The notes under the pieces are model-generated. The model was not told where the DNA came from and made no database searches. It worked only from the letters and a program-made list of their open reading frames with translations. Position numbers and translations under genes: made by a program. From Azorinus chamasolen (lineage: Eukaryota > Mollusca > Bivalvia > Cardiida > Solecurtidae), in NCBI GenBank assembly GCA_963576725.1, contig OY755236.1, positions 64,839,379 to 64,903,378 on the forward strand: DNA of 64,000 nucleotides, written 5' to 3'. This document shows, in pieces, positions 21,780 through 32,428 of the stretch. Numbering within the stretch: the first letter of the stretch is position 1; every line of letters begins with the position of its first letter.

Positions 21780-22140
21780 CCGTTTGAGTGCTGAATCTTC
21801 AATGCAGACTGACCCATCAGTATCCTCTCAATATGAAAGGGTAAAACATGTGAGATGATTTTGAATGACAAACAGTGAAGAACATGATTAGAGGGATCCT
21901 CTAAACACCCTCTGGGTCCATACTTATAAAGCTTTATGGTTGAGTCTGAGTTCGTTCTCAAGCTTTTGATTGGTCAGATTTGAGTTCTCAAGCTTTTGAT
22001 TGGTCAGATTTGAGCCAGAGGCTCAAATCTGACCAATCAAAAGCTTGAGAACAAACTCGGACTCTACTAAAGGTTTTATAAGCATGGACCCAGATCTGGT
22101 TCTACACTGCAAATGCCAATACACATATTAAAAGGGTTAA
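21776..22140 (-). mobile_element. PalG MITE carrying a nested inverted repeat
   Basis: TTAACCGTTTGAGTGC to TATTAAAAGGGTTAA, with ACAAACAGTGAAG and GGTTCTACACTGCAAATGCC. The interior is replaced by the 184-bp inverted repeat. Confidence 0.72.
21911..22094. mobile_element. 184-bp near-perfect inverted repeat (fold-back element)
   Basis: Arms run from TCTGGGTCCATACTTATAAA through CTCAAGCTTTTGATTGGTC to the mirror, meeting at TTTGAGCCAGAGGCTCAAA. The left arm holds a duplicated 30-bp block (TCTCAAGCTTTTGATTGGTC), so the arms are unequal. Confidence 0.85.
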
Positions 22141-22447
22141 TAAAACTGAATACAATGTATAAACATATCATAATAAACTTTGATCTGTAAATGAAGTGCA
22201 TTTATTCAACCACACTTTAAGTAATATTATATTTTCAACATTTTGCTATATTCTAATCAGTATGATGATTCTCAACAGTTTTGTCATGAACATGCCTATA
22301 TAGGATGGATGAACGGGTTGAGATTTAGGAGCTGATTAGGTAAAAAAAGTGCTGATAAGCAGGTGTATATTCACAGTACATTTCGGAATACTAAATTTGG
22401 CTGCATCCAACAGAATAGATAATTCTCGGACAAATATACATGTACCT

Positions 22448-22625
22448 TGCCCTTTACCTGATTAATATTCATGTAAGAATATATGAATATAAGTAGCTAA
22501 ATTCAAATCAAGGTATAAGTAGATGAGCCAGATTTACCACAGCAAAAACAAAAATCAGATCTATACTACGTGTTTTTCATAAACAAACAGAGCAGACCCT
22601 GATTAGACGGCTCCTCCAACGCTAA
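22448..22625 (+). mobile_element. PalA fragment, right half missing
   Basis: CCCTTTACCTGATTAATATTC to CAAACAGAGCAGACCCTGATT, stopping at GGCTCCTCC. Confidence 0.65.
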
Positions 22626-22771
22626 AATTATGAACATTTAATTCCAAAATAATTTCCTATCACTATTAGATTAGAATGGTCTACTAAGAAATTCATGTAT
22701 AGTACAACATTGTTGATCTGAATGTTAGAAAAGAATAATAATTATTGAGAATTTTTTAGGCAGGTGGCAGT

Positions 22772-22830
22772 TTAACCCTTTACTTCATGAATATTCATGC
22801 AAGAAATACCAATGTCATGTTTCCGTGAGT
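22772..22830 (+). mobile_element. PalA left-end fragment
   Basis: TTTAACCCTTTACTTCATGA continuing to TTCATGCAAGAAATACC, then lost. Confidence 0.6.
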
Positions 22831-23420
22831 TTCTGATAGGAACAGACTTACTACAACCCCCCACCCCACCCCCACCCCCGGCTTTAACAAAACCGATGCT
22901 TGATTATTTTTCTCGCTGAAATACGCCCTAAAACCAAGTAAATTAACGAATTTTGTGAAGTACTACTTTACATTGCATAATACGACTTCCATATCTAATA
23001 GCAACAAACTGCAGCATAACTTTAGGCGTGACACCAAAATAATGTCATTTGTTATGACAACCACAAACATTACGTTTTGGCGTAAAATATAAATGACTGA
23101 GTATCTACAAAACAACGTCTTCGGTTGATTAAATAGGCTTTTAAAGAGTTAATATGATAAATAGAATTTCATATTCAAGCTAATTACTTATATTAATTTC
23201 AATTCATAAGGTTGTTGCCTATAGAAATGCTGGTATAATTCTGTAAGAGTTCCTTCCCTTGTATTGATTTTACCCAATCACGCGTATGAATACACCAGAC
23301 AAGGGCTGTTCCAGATAAGGATTTCTAGTACGGCTATTTTAGTAACTCAGCTTATCTAGCACATCTGAGAAGCGAGAAAAGAAGATTCTGACTATTGACT
23401 GAAGAAGATACTCAAGATAA
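22831..23420. other. Unannotated AT-rich DNA with a C-rich patch
   Basis: CCCCCCACCCCACCCC lies near 22,860; otherwise nothing was recognised on either strand. Confidence 0.5.
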
Positions 23421-23422
23421 CT

Positions 23423-23672
23423 TTAACCCTTTCCCTCATATAAACGTGTTTTCACACATTTGCAAACAGAGTAGACCCAGATCAGATGGCTCCTATAGGA
23501 GCCGTCTGATCAGGGTCTGCTCTGTTTGCTTATAGAATTTGATAGATATGTTTCTTTGCTTTCTAAAATGCCTACAATGTTCTACCTTCCACATTTCTTT
23601 ATAACTATTTTATTAATGAATATTCAGTAGGTATTGAAATTTGGAATAAACATAGAACAGGGGAAGGTATAA
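23423..23672 (+). mobile_element. PalA MITE (well preserved)
   Basis: TTAACCCTTTCCCTCATATA to GAACAGGGGAAGGTATAA. The central palindrome GATGGCTCCTATAGGAGCCG (GCTCCTATAGGAGC at 23,489-23,502) extends outward through CAGATC and GTCTG to GCAAACAGAG / CTCTGTTTGC. Confidence 0.93.
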
Positions 23673-24139
23673 ATGAGGATATTTCAGACAAGTGGTAACC
23701 TAATAAAAGACACAGGTAATGCAGAAAGTTTTTGAAGGCGTGCATTTCTTTTCATCCTTCAATTAATAGTACACTGTATACCGACAAAAATATTTTTGAC
23801 CATTGAGATAGAGTTTACCAATACCGTGTTTGTTATTTTGTGAGAGTCCATGATTTTGAGAAGGTATGTCATTTTTTGAGAGTACATGATTTTGAGAGAG
23901 TCACCAAAAAGCTTGAGGTTCACTGGATTCCAAATCTTTATGACAATGATCAAGCCTGTGAAATGAAAAACCTACTTCGAGGAAGAGTATTGCTTAGAGA
24001 GTAAATTACCACAGACCGGTTCAACCCAATGAGGACAGTAATCGAACCATCCCTGCGTGTTTGCATGCACGAGGGTGAAAAACACTCCCATCTACCCCTG
24101 TGCTATGTCATAATAGAATGTACATATTAGCTAGACATA

Positions 24140-24346
24140 TTAACCCTTTACTCCATGAATATTCAGTTAAGATATAATGACATCATTAATATTAATTAAA
24201 AGTTTTAGCCATGACAGAAATTTTAGTCAGATCTATATAATTCTATAAGCAAACAGAGCAAGCCAAGATCAGACAGGGGTTGTCTGATCTGGATCTACTA
24301 TGTTTGCAAAGGGGTAAAAAGGCAAATCTATGGAGTAAAGGGTTAA
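24140..24346 (+). mobile_element. PalA MITE
   Basis: TTAACCCTTTACTCCATG to GGAGTAAAGGGTTAA. The centre has shrunk to ATCAGACAGGGGTTGTCTGAT. Confidence 0.88.
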
Positions 24347-24606
24347 ATTATGGACTGACATGTGATTGGTCCAGGAAAAAGTATTTCAACAAAGGAGTCT
24401 AATGCTTAATTCTAAATTATAATTCTTCCAATTACCGGTAAGAATTGGAAACTAACAGGTATACAATTTGTAACCCTTGTGCTATTTTTTAACACTGATA
24501 AACATGATGTCCAAAAATGAGTGAAGCTTGACTGCCATTCAATTCTACTTATTGTTTCAGCCGACTCGTTCTCAGAGAAATAAACAATAAATTATGGCTG
24601 GGATAT

Positions 24607-24812
24607 CAACCCTTAAAATGCGGGAAACAGGAGTACTGGCATTTGCAAACAGTGTATATCCAGATCAGAGGGCTCCTAAAGAAACCCTTTGATCAAGGTC
24701 TGCACTGCTTTTGTCATTCAAAACCTTTAGCAAAACGTGAAGCCCTTAATACTCCATAAAATTAGAACTGATGAGCCATTCCACTTTGAATATTCAGCTT
24801 TCAAAGGGTTTC
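24607..24812 (+). mobile_element. PalG MITE (degraded)
   Basis: TCAACCCTTAAAATGCGGGA, TTTGCAAACAGTGTATATCC, GGGCTCCTAAAGAAACCC, TCTGCACTGCTTTTGTCATT. Confidence 0.65.
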
Positions 24813-24854
24813 AGACATATTTTGTTAAGTAACTATATCCAAAGTTGAGTTAGG

Positions 24855-24860
24855 TTTAAT
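24855..24860 (-). promoter_or_regulatory. Candidate poly(A) signal for exon 11a
   Basis: ATTAAA on the minus strand, the commonest variant of AATAAA, about 90 bp after the exon 11a stop. The motif is short, so chance is possible. No AATAAA was seen within about 250 bp of the exon 11b stop. Confidence 0.3.
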
Positions 24861-24945
24861 GTCATACTGAACAAGTACATTCTACTATGGTACAAGGGTA
24901 AAAGACTACATACAAAAGTCTTACTTCTCATATTTTTTGTTTAGC

Positions 24946-24990
24946 TCACTGCACTGTGACGCTCTTTGCTAAGTTTCTTGGACAGTCAAC
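24946..24990 (-). CDS. GFPT1: GFAT alternative terminal exon 11a (canonical tail)
   Basis: 45 bp including TGA: VDCPRNLAKSVTVQ then stop. It begins after GTTCTAG and joins in phase to the ..GYD or ..NYD end of exon 10. The tail matches the conserved PRNLAKSVTVE ending of GFAT and GlmS; the lysine corresponds to GlmS Lys603, which forms a Schiff base with fructose-6-phosphate. A possible ATTAAA poly(A) signal lies on the minus strand at 24,855-24,860, about 90 bp after the stop. Confidence 0.94.
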   Translation of the reverse strand, partial: VDCPRNLAKSVTVQ

Positions 24991-25006
24991 CTAGAACAAA
25001 AATCAG

Positions 25007-25016
25007 ACAACATGAG
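25007..25016 (-). promoter_or_regulatory. Candidate branch-point block before exon 11a
   Basis: CTCATGTTGT on the minus strand, about 17-26 nt upstream of exon 11a, identical to the block before exon 11b and at matching distance. Confidence 0.5.
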
Positions 25017-25024
25017 TGATATTC

Positions 25025-25915
25025 TCCTGACTTGCTGCAGGTCTTATCAGTGCCGTCTCAAAATATACCAGGAAAGGAATTCATCAAAACTTTAATAAAG
25101 TTTGAAACATTCTCACCAAATGAGTCTTCCATGTTCACCCAAAATAGCCTGAATTCAGAGTATGTGAAGACTGAAACGGACTTCTTTTCTAGTTCATGCA
25201 AATACAATTAAATCCATTTTTAAGTGTGAATTATTGAACTGAAGAGGTAGGTTATTTTTTGTATTGATGATATTATTTCAGCTGCATATTGGACCCCGAC
25301 TGTGTGTGGATCTGTCCCAAAATATGAAGATACAGGTGGACAACAGATTACCGGGTCAGTGTTTGTTACGTGGATAAAACTACGCACAATGCCCAGAGTT
25401 TAAAATACTCTATTACTGACTACAGCCAGATAATAAGTCTGACTCGAGGGATAAAGGTACATGTATACTGTTAAATAAATCTACTGGTCTAAACAGCATA
25501 AAATATTTTGATGAATTCCAGACCAGAGCTAATTCAATAGAAAGAAATTTACCAATATGGTTTTTGCAAGTTATAATTAAGCTCTCCATGATGAGTTCAA
25601 TATCAGTTTGTACAAAATGACTATCAGCATCATATTCTTTATTATCACATAACTTATACTGACTGAAAAATGCTGTTTTATGACAGTTCCTACATATATT
25701 TCTACATGATATCATGGTGTTTCTACATGATGTTACAGCTTATATTAAACATGTGTAATGTAGAGAAATATGCGATGGCTATAGTAATTCTAATACAAGG
25801 GAGGTTATGCGATAAATATATTATTTTTATGTCATTATCATATATCATACACATAGTTATATATATTATTTTATATCATATGGCCAGAATCATGGGGAAA
25901 AATGGACATTCTGAT
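25025..25915. other. Intronic DNA, nothing recognised
   Basis: Intron between exons 10b and 11a. No exon with GFAT similarity and no clear MITE were seen. Open frames of 84-100 codons on both strands look random and lack recognisable motifs. Confidence 0.5.
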
Positions 25916-26055
25916 ATACCCTAATTACCCTAAGTATTTGGATAGACCAACTTAGGCAAATATTTTGTCCCAGATCAAACAGTTCCTGAAGGAGCAATTT
26001 GATCAGGGTCTACCCTATTTGCTACTATGTCAGTCTCATTTTACGTTATATAAAT
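25916..26055 (+). mobile_element. PalH palindromic element
   Basis: CCCTAATTACCCTAAGTA, then CCCAGATCAAACAGTTCCTG followed by AAGGAGCAATTTGATCAGGG and a mirror arm. Related copies are at 39.24, 53.63, 54.05 and 58.03 kb. Confidence 0.65.
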
Positions 26056-26219
26056 AGTGTCAAATTGTTCTGCTTTACAACTGATGCAGAGATTGGATGT
26101 ACCAATACTTTTCAGATTAGTCTCCGCATCAGAATACATCGTAAACACTGTTTTTGGCTTATTAAAATCAACATGTCTTTTGACAAGTAAATAGTGCATA
26201 TGATCTAATGTTTTACTTA

Positions 26220-27085
26220 GGCTACAGTACCACTAGTGCTTGCAATCGGAAAAGACCACTGGGGACCTCTGAAACCGGCAATCGTCTGAGATTGTCGGCG
26301 ACTAAATTCCAAAAAATGATTCGCAGTCACATTGGCGATGCATCTGCGACCACTTTATGACAGGTTGTTGACGATCGTGCGCCAAGTCACTGGTATTCGT
26401 ACGAAAGTTCCACAATCACTTCCGACCTGTTGTGTGGTCACATGGTCTATGCCAAGTTGTAAATAATCTTTAGGCAGTCGCTGGTGATCGCACAACAGTC
26501 ATAGGTAATTGTAGAAAGGTCGCTGATAGTGATACGATTGTAGGGAAGATCACCAACAACCAGTTAAAGATTGTTGGAGACCTTCATACGACGATCGCAC
26601 GATAAGCTAAAACCCTCTAACGTTACCTCTTAAAGAATACCGGCCGCCAGTTCGATCGTAAGGAGGTTGTTGTGCATGATCAACAACCTCTCTGCAACTG
26701 AAATTGGTCGCATGACAAGAAACGATTACCAACGATTCCTCAAATACCACCTGCGATTATCAGTGACTTGTCGTGCCACCTTCGTACGAATATCAGCGAC
26801 AAGAGGGTGCTAGAAATTGTAAACAGGTCATAAGTGGACATAGGCCTACTGGGACTGGGCCCTGAGGTTGTTGTACATGATCAACAACCTCTCTACAAAT
26901 GAAATACAACTGAACTTGGTCGCACGATTGGAAACGATTACCAACGATTACTGAAGACCACCCGCGATTAACAGTGACTTGACGTGCGACCTTCATACAA
27001 ATATCTGCGACCAGAGGTCGCTAGCAATCGTAAACAGGTCTTAAGGGGTCGTAAGGCCTAGTGGGACTGGGCCCTTAGTTACAAG
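26220..27085 (+). repeat. CGATCG-rich repeat element with tandem ~210-bp unit
   Basis: This block has more CG dinucleotides than its surroundings: recurrent GCGACC, CGATTA and TGCGACC words. Two copies of a unit (CAGTGACTTG(T/A)CGTGC .. GACTGGGCCCT) lie at about 26,650-26,870 and 26,870-27,085. A hairpin GAGGTTGTTGTACATGATCAACAACCTC occurs in both. No coding capacity is evident. Confidence 0.75.
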
Positions 27086-27264
27086 ATGAACACTGATCTG
27101 GAACTATGAAGCTTGCAAAAGTGAGTGTAACATTTTTCCCCATGTGATTCAAGCTTGTATGTAAAGTATTCAATATTTTCATAATCACATACAGATTTAG
27201 GTATCATTTCAATGAAAGTATCATTTCAAAAACAAACTGCATTCAAAATCTTTTGCATACAATC

Positions 27265-27504
27265 CTTAAGATTTTACTCCATAAATATTCATGTAAGAAA
27301 GAATGACATCATGAATATACATGTAAATTAGATTACTTTTTACAACAGCACATAGATACAAGAATTTTTGGCTATGGCAGAAACTGTAGAACCATATCTA
27401 TATAATTTCATAAGCAAACAGGGCAGACCCTGATCAGACAGCCTCTGAAAGAACCATCTGATCTGGGTCTACTCTGTTTGCATATTTATGGAGTAACGGG
27501 TTAA
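27265..27504 (+). mobile_element. PalA MITE
   Basis: TTAAGATTTTACTCCATAAA to GGAGTAACGGGTTAA; the centre is CAGCCTCTGAAAGAACC. Confidence 0.85.
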
Positions 27505-27787
27505 GTTTCCACTTAAAACCCAACTTTAGTGTGCAATGTGGTTTATGTTATTATTTCAAGGCACTGTTTACTGTTTAGAGTTACAAACTATTTGCTTAAA
27601 TGACCTTACATCCTTTATAGAAATTTTGCCACAAGTGAAACTTATTACCAAATTCACCTTAATAAATGCCCCCGCTCTCTAATCAATGCCTCTTACTTCT
27701 GACGGGAAGCTTAAGATCAATGAAACAACTAAAACCCTATACTATAACCATTAAATTAAGAAATAAGGTTTTTCAAAATACAAGTGG

Positions 27788-27880
27788 TAGCTTAATGCAT
27801 AATGAAAGCAATGCAGAAAGCTCCTAGGAGTTTTCTGCATTGCTTTCATTATGCATTAAACAACCACCTGTGTACAAAAT
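27788..27880 (+). mobile_element. PalC core without TIRs
   Basis: Perfect arms GTGGTAGCTTAATGCATAATG and mirror around AGAAAGCTCCTAGGAG; no CAGTAAAACC ends. Confidence 0.7.
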
Positions 27881-27968
27881 GCAGGTAAATTTTAAGAAAT
27901 GTAATACAATTAGAAGTATTATTTAGAGATTATAATGGTACATATTTAATTATTTATGTATCTTATTT

Positions 27969-28181
27969 TTAAACCTTACTGTGCGGGACATGAGTCACTA
28001 ATCTCCTTTGCAAACAGTGTAGACCCAGATGAGAGGGCTCCTAGAGGAGCCCTCTCATCAGGGTTTGCACTGCTTGTCATGTTACACTTTTCTTTGGAAA
28101 AATCCCTAAATATTCACCATAAGATTTACCTGTTTGGATTTTGTGATAGTCCATTTGAAAATTCAGCATTGTAGAGGTTAA
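27969..28181 (+). mobile_element. PalG MITE
   Basis: TTAAACCTTACTGTGCGGGA to CATTGTAGAGGTTAA; centre GAGGGCTCCTAGAGGAGCCC. Confidence 0.88.
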
Positions 28182-28183
28182 TA

Positions 28184-28552
28184 TTTAACCATTGACTTCA
28201 TAAATATTCATTTAACCCATTACCTCATAGTCTATTTTTAGATCCTACCTCTTTAAATAAATCTACCGAAAAGGAGCATTAACTAGAGAAAAGGAAACTT
28301 TTAGAATTTGTAGTTTGAAACCATTGTGATAAATACAGCATTTGCTCCTATAGGAGCAAATGCTCTATTCATCACAATGGTTTCACTCACAAAGTGACTT
28401 TTACAGAGTCGTCAAAAGTCGTCAATATGAAGGAAAGGGTTAGGAAATAATGACGGTATGAATACTATTAGTTTTTTTTTTTTAAATGGCATGATGATCA
28501 TGGGAACCTTTTATTGACACTTGGAATAAAAATGGAACAGGGAAAGGGTTAC
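28184..28552 (+). mobile_element. PalA MITE carrying a nested PalB
   Basis: Left part TTAACCATTGACTTCATAAA and right part GAAATAATGACGGTATGAAT to AACAGGGAAAGGGTTAC. The PalB lies precisely between TATTCAT and GAAATAATGAC, contiguous in other PalA copies apart from the target bases. Confidence 0.8.
28212..28443 (-). mobile_element. PalB MITE nested in PalA
   Basis: TTAACCCATTACCTCATAG to TGAAGGAAAGGGTTA, reverse orientation; core ATTTGCTCCTATAGGAGCAA, with GCTCCTATAGGAGC at 28,344-28,357. Confidence 0.92.
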
Positions 28553-28559
28553 AAGGTGT

Positions 28560-29250
28560 ACATCTGTATTAAGTAATGGGTTCAGAATCTAACCAAACAA
28601 GATATTCAGAGAAAAACTCTATTTTTTCCCACTATCCTTTCACCAAAGAAACATATCTACCAAAATCCAAGAAACATATCTACCAAAATCCCAATCAAAA
28701 CTTGATGCAGGAACAGGTGGGTATATGACATGACGATAAATACCTTCTCCAGAGCATAGACTCCGTCGACTTACGTCGGCTTAGACATCATCGACTTACA
28801 TTTGTGTACGACATTAAAAACTATGTACTAATTTTGCAGTTATTTAACAATCATTTTACATGGACAAATATGGCAAGGCGTTTTCCTACAAAATCAGTTT
28901 TTAGAATGACAAATATCAAATACATACCGTGCATCATATTTATTAATCTTGAAATAAAACTGTTTCAAATTGTTTGATTCTGCGAGTGTGTTTTTGAAAC
29001 AAAAACAAGAAGATAAATTTCTTTGATAAAATTTAAAATTTAAAACATACCATAAATTGAACATACAATAGGACAAGGAAAGAGTAAAGAAAGAATTATG
29101 ATGAAATTCTTGCCGAAAAAGTGATAACCGCTAAATAGTAAAAATATTATCATCTCATAATGACATACCAAGAGCCTGATTAATATCTCAAACCACCGCA
29201 ACGGTACAGGTTAAGTAAAGCATTATGAGTTTGTATGAAAACTACCAAGC
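28560..29250. other. Intronic DNA, nothing recognised
   Basis: Contains a short direct repeat (GAAACATATCTACCAAAATCC twice near 28,650) and nothing else recognised. Confidence 0.5.
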
Positions 29251-29252
29251 AT

Positions 29253-29444
29253 TAACCCTTACAGTGCAGGAACCATGTATACAAGACATTTGCAAATAGT
29301 GTAGACCCAGATCAGAAGGCTCCTAGGGGAGCCCTCTGATCAGGGTCTGCACTAATTGTCAAAAAAAAATTGTAAGTGATAATTTTTTTAATACAATATT
29401 TTAATCAATATTCAGTTTTAATTATTCCAAAAGTAAAGGGTTAA
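29253..29444 (+). mobile_element. PalG MITE
   Basis: TTAACCCTTACAGTGCAGGA to AAAAGTAAAGGGTTAA; centre AAGGCTCCTAGGGGAGCCC. Confidence 0.85.
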
Positions 29445-29490
29445 AATACCTGTCAATATCGATATGCTAAGCAGCAAACACTACCAATAC

Positions 29491-29718
29491 TTAACCCTTT
29501 ACTCCATGGATATTCATAATGACATCATGAATATTAATTAGATTGTTATAAAAAGCACATGGATATGGGAATTTTGGGCCATGGTAGAAACTGTAGAATC
29601 ATATCTGTTATGCAAACAGAGCAGACCATAATCAGAAGGCTCCTACAGGAGCAGTCTTATATGGGTCTTCTCTGTTTGCAAAGGCATTGAAAGGCGTATT
29701 TATGGAGAAGAGGGTTAA
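29491..29718 (+). mobile_element. PalA MITE
   Basis: TTAACCCTTTACTCCATGG to GGAGAAGAGGGTTAA; centre GGCTCCTACAGGAGCAG. Confidence 0.88.
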
Positions 29719-29754
29719 TTATTCTACTTCTTTCAAAAACAGTCAGTTTCAGTT

Positions 29755-29978
29755 TCACCTCTTTCCCCATGAATATTCAGTTTTAAATTTATCTACTGCA
29801 TGAATATTTAATGACTTAATTACACATTAACAAGAAAAGTTTTGGCTGTGACAGAAACAATAGAATCAGATCTGTAATTTTCCTTTAAGCAAACAGAGCA
29901 GACCCTGGCCAGACAGCTCATACAGGAGTTGTCTTATGTGGGTGTACTCTGTTTGCAAAGGTGCCAAAAGTTTTAACC
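29755..29978 (+). mobile_element. PalA MITE (degraded ends)
   Basis: CACCTCTTTCCCCATGAATA, GCAAACAGAGCAGACCCTGG, AGCTCATACAGGAGTTG, GTACTCTGTTTGCAAAGG. Confidence 0.75.
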
Positions 29979-30093
29979 TTGATGCCAAAGATACAATGTT
30001 ATTTAGTGCCTCACCTGGAGCAAAAAGTCTTGAAAGGCTAACTAAATTCACCACATTAGAGATGTGGCGCTTTTGATCAGGGTCTACATCTTG

Positions 30094-30340
30094 TTAATCC
30101 TTTCCCTCATATAAACACCTTTTCACGTGTTTGCAAACAGAGTAGACCCAGATCCTACAGGAGCTGTCTGATGAGGGTCTGCTCTGTTTGCTTTTGGCAT
30201 GATATACAATATAGACCTGATTCTACAGTTTTTGTCAAAGAAAAACATTCCCTTGAACAATTTACATGAATAAAATTCAGCTAATAAATATTCATGATGT
30301 CATTATTTCTTACTTGAATACTGAACAGGGAAAGGGTGAA
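30094..30340 (+). mobile_element. PalA MITE
   Basis: TTAATCCTTTCCCTCATATA to GAACAGGGAAAGGGTGAA; left palindrome arm shortened. Confidence 0.85.
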
Positions 30341-30820
30341 AACCGTGGATATGCTCATGATCCATATCAGACAACAGATCTTTGACACCATCTCCATGAT
30401 ATGGTGGCTGATTTGTGTATATACTGTTCATAGGGACCTAATCTCTTTTTTTAAAGCCAAAGCTCCAATGTTGACAGGACATGGTTGTCAGACTGCAAAT
30501 CTCGAAACAGTAAGTCTGCCAACTCTCGAAACTCTATATAACCAATCTACGAATATTGAACCTTTGGTCGTATTTCTTAAGAACATCCATGATTATTTTT
30601 TTTTGCATTCACTTATTGATCAAAGTTCTTTATTACATGTAACTAGATCACTTGACATTGAGATGTTCTTGAACAATTACGAGTATAATATACATGTGAT
30701 TGTTTGTTTTGATGAGTGGGATAGTGTTCAGCAAGTGGGAAGGAGAAATTAGAATGTATGTACCAGAAGCATAGCCAGGACTTAGTCATAAAACACGGAC
30801 TGGGTGAATTCATGATAACA
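30341..30820 (+). other. Unidentified open stretch of about 138 codons
   Basis: The plus strand stays open from about 30,336 to 30,752, with an in-frame ATG at about 30,351. The product (GHGCQTANLETVSLPTLETL .. FDEWDSVQQVGRRN) has no family I recognise. It lies antisense in the GFAT intron between exons 10b and 11a, with no visible promoter or intron. It is likelier chance or a fossil than a gene. Confidence 0.2.
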
Positions 30821-30939
30821 TTTGCAAACAATCTGGATCAAATCAGGATCCAAACTGTAAACACTCTGGTCATGCTTGTTTAAAGAAATGGAAGAAAAAT
30901 TCTACCTTGAAAATAGAATTTGATCCACTGTTTTGCAGT

Positions 30940-31200
30940 TTAACCCTTTCCCCGCTGAATGTTCATGTAAGAAATAATGACATCATGAATATTTATTAGT
31001 TGAATTTTTATAATGGCATACATGTACATGTATGTACAAAAGAATTTTAGTTAATTGGTAGAAACTGTAGAGTTGGATGCATTATAGATTCATGAGCAAA
31101 AAGAGCAGACCCTGAACAGACAGCTCTTACAGAAGCTGTCTGATCTGTGTCTACTCTGTTTGCAAAGTGTGAAAGAGCATTGTATGAAGAAAAGGGTAAA
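30940..31200 (+). mobile_element. PalA MITE
   Basis: TTAACCCTTTCCCCGCTGAA to GAAGAAAAGGGTAA; centre CAGCTCTTACAGAAGCTG. Confidence 0.85.
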
Positions 31201-31643
31201 ATTTTACAGGAAGTAGTAAAATAATGTTGCACCAAGTCCTTGATAAAACTGTCATTTTATACATTAGTGTGGGAAAAGTGTAGCAAAACCAATCACCCAG
31301 TACAATGAAAATGTAACACTACATGGGTGTTATTGTCTCATAGTAATACTAATGTCATATATCTATTTGTACCTTTGAATATGTTTAGTATATGAGAGTA
31401 TACTGTAAAAAGATCCAACATAAGATCAAATAAACGTTTGGGAACATAAGGAGTCCAGATACTAGCTTGTTGCATTTCTTGTGCAACCATACTTACTGTC
31501 ATGATATGGTCAAACATGGCAACAACTGCCTGTATTCAGAGGTCCAGATAAGATGTGTAAATTAAAACAATTTCAAGGGTAACTTCTTTATTTCTCCAGT
31601 AACCCTATGTTGTGACCACTCTTCAGAATTGTCTCTTCTAATA

Positions 31644-31848
31644 CAGTAAAACTCCGCTAATGCGACCACCAAAAAGGGGCATACTTCTGGGTGGCAGAGG
31701 CAGGTGGTAGCTTAATGCAGGACGAAAGTTATGCAGAAAGCTCCTATAGGAGCTTTCTTCATAACTTTCGTCCTGCATTAAGCAACCACCTGCTTTAAAT
31801 GACACCAGTGGCTGTTTAATAAGTGGTCGCATTAGCGGGGTTTTACCG
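31644..31848 (+). mobile_element. PalC MITE
   Basis: CAGTAAAACTCCGCTAATGC to AGCGGGGTTTTACCG, TA on both sides. Core GAAAGCTCCTATAGGAGC (31,740-31,753) with arms GTGGTAGCTTAATGCAGGAC. It ends 66 bp downstream of the exon 10b donor. Confidence 0.92.
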
Positions 31849-31914
31849 TATTTGAGTATGCATCTTTATCTGTTGCTCTGCTGCATTGACCATACAAAGA
31901 ATGAAATATCTTAC

Positions 31915-32076
31915 ATCATATCCTTTGAGCACAGCAATATGGAAGGACAAGAGTTGCAAAGGGATCACGGTGAGGATCCCCTGTAGGCAGTCAACCGTGT
32001 CAGGTACTTGCACACACTTAGACCCACATTTGGGTGTCACCTCATCACTGTTGTTACATATTATAATAGGACGCCC
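31915..32076 (-). CDS. GFPT1: GFAT alternative penultimate exon 10b (consensus-like)
   Basis: 162 bp, 54 codons, phase 0 at both ends. The acceptor is CATTTTGTAG|GG and the donor GAT|GTAAGA. It encodes [16 protein letters not shown], then [16 protein letters not shown] and [16 protein letters not shown], closer than 10a to vertebrate GFAT as I recall it. It packs against the sugar site and leads into the C-terminal tail. Exon 10a lies 2,365 bp upstream in the transcript; using both would insert 54 residues in frame and duplicate a structural unit, so exclusive use is likelier. Confidence 0.94.
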
Positions 32077-32428
32077 CTACAAAATGAGACCAGAAAATTT
32101 TCCTCAATCAAAAATTTATGATATCTACTGATTCATGCAGCAGTCAGCCAGCTGACTTTGTACATGGTAAGCATGCAAGCTACAGAACGTTTCCGATACA
32201 GAACCACCAGTCCTGTGATATCTTCTGACTGCTACAGTAGTCTAAAGGCAGACAACTCCAGGGTAATTTGGGAGGATCTTTGGGGGAGGCACATGCTGGA
32301 AATAACACACATTCTACATGCTAATACTAGCTGAAAAGAGTCTAAGCTTCTGGTTACATAGATATAGCCTTACTGTGCCAGTCACACTGAGAGAATCAAA
32401 CACATGTAATGTAAAGACAGAACTGTAG

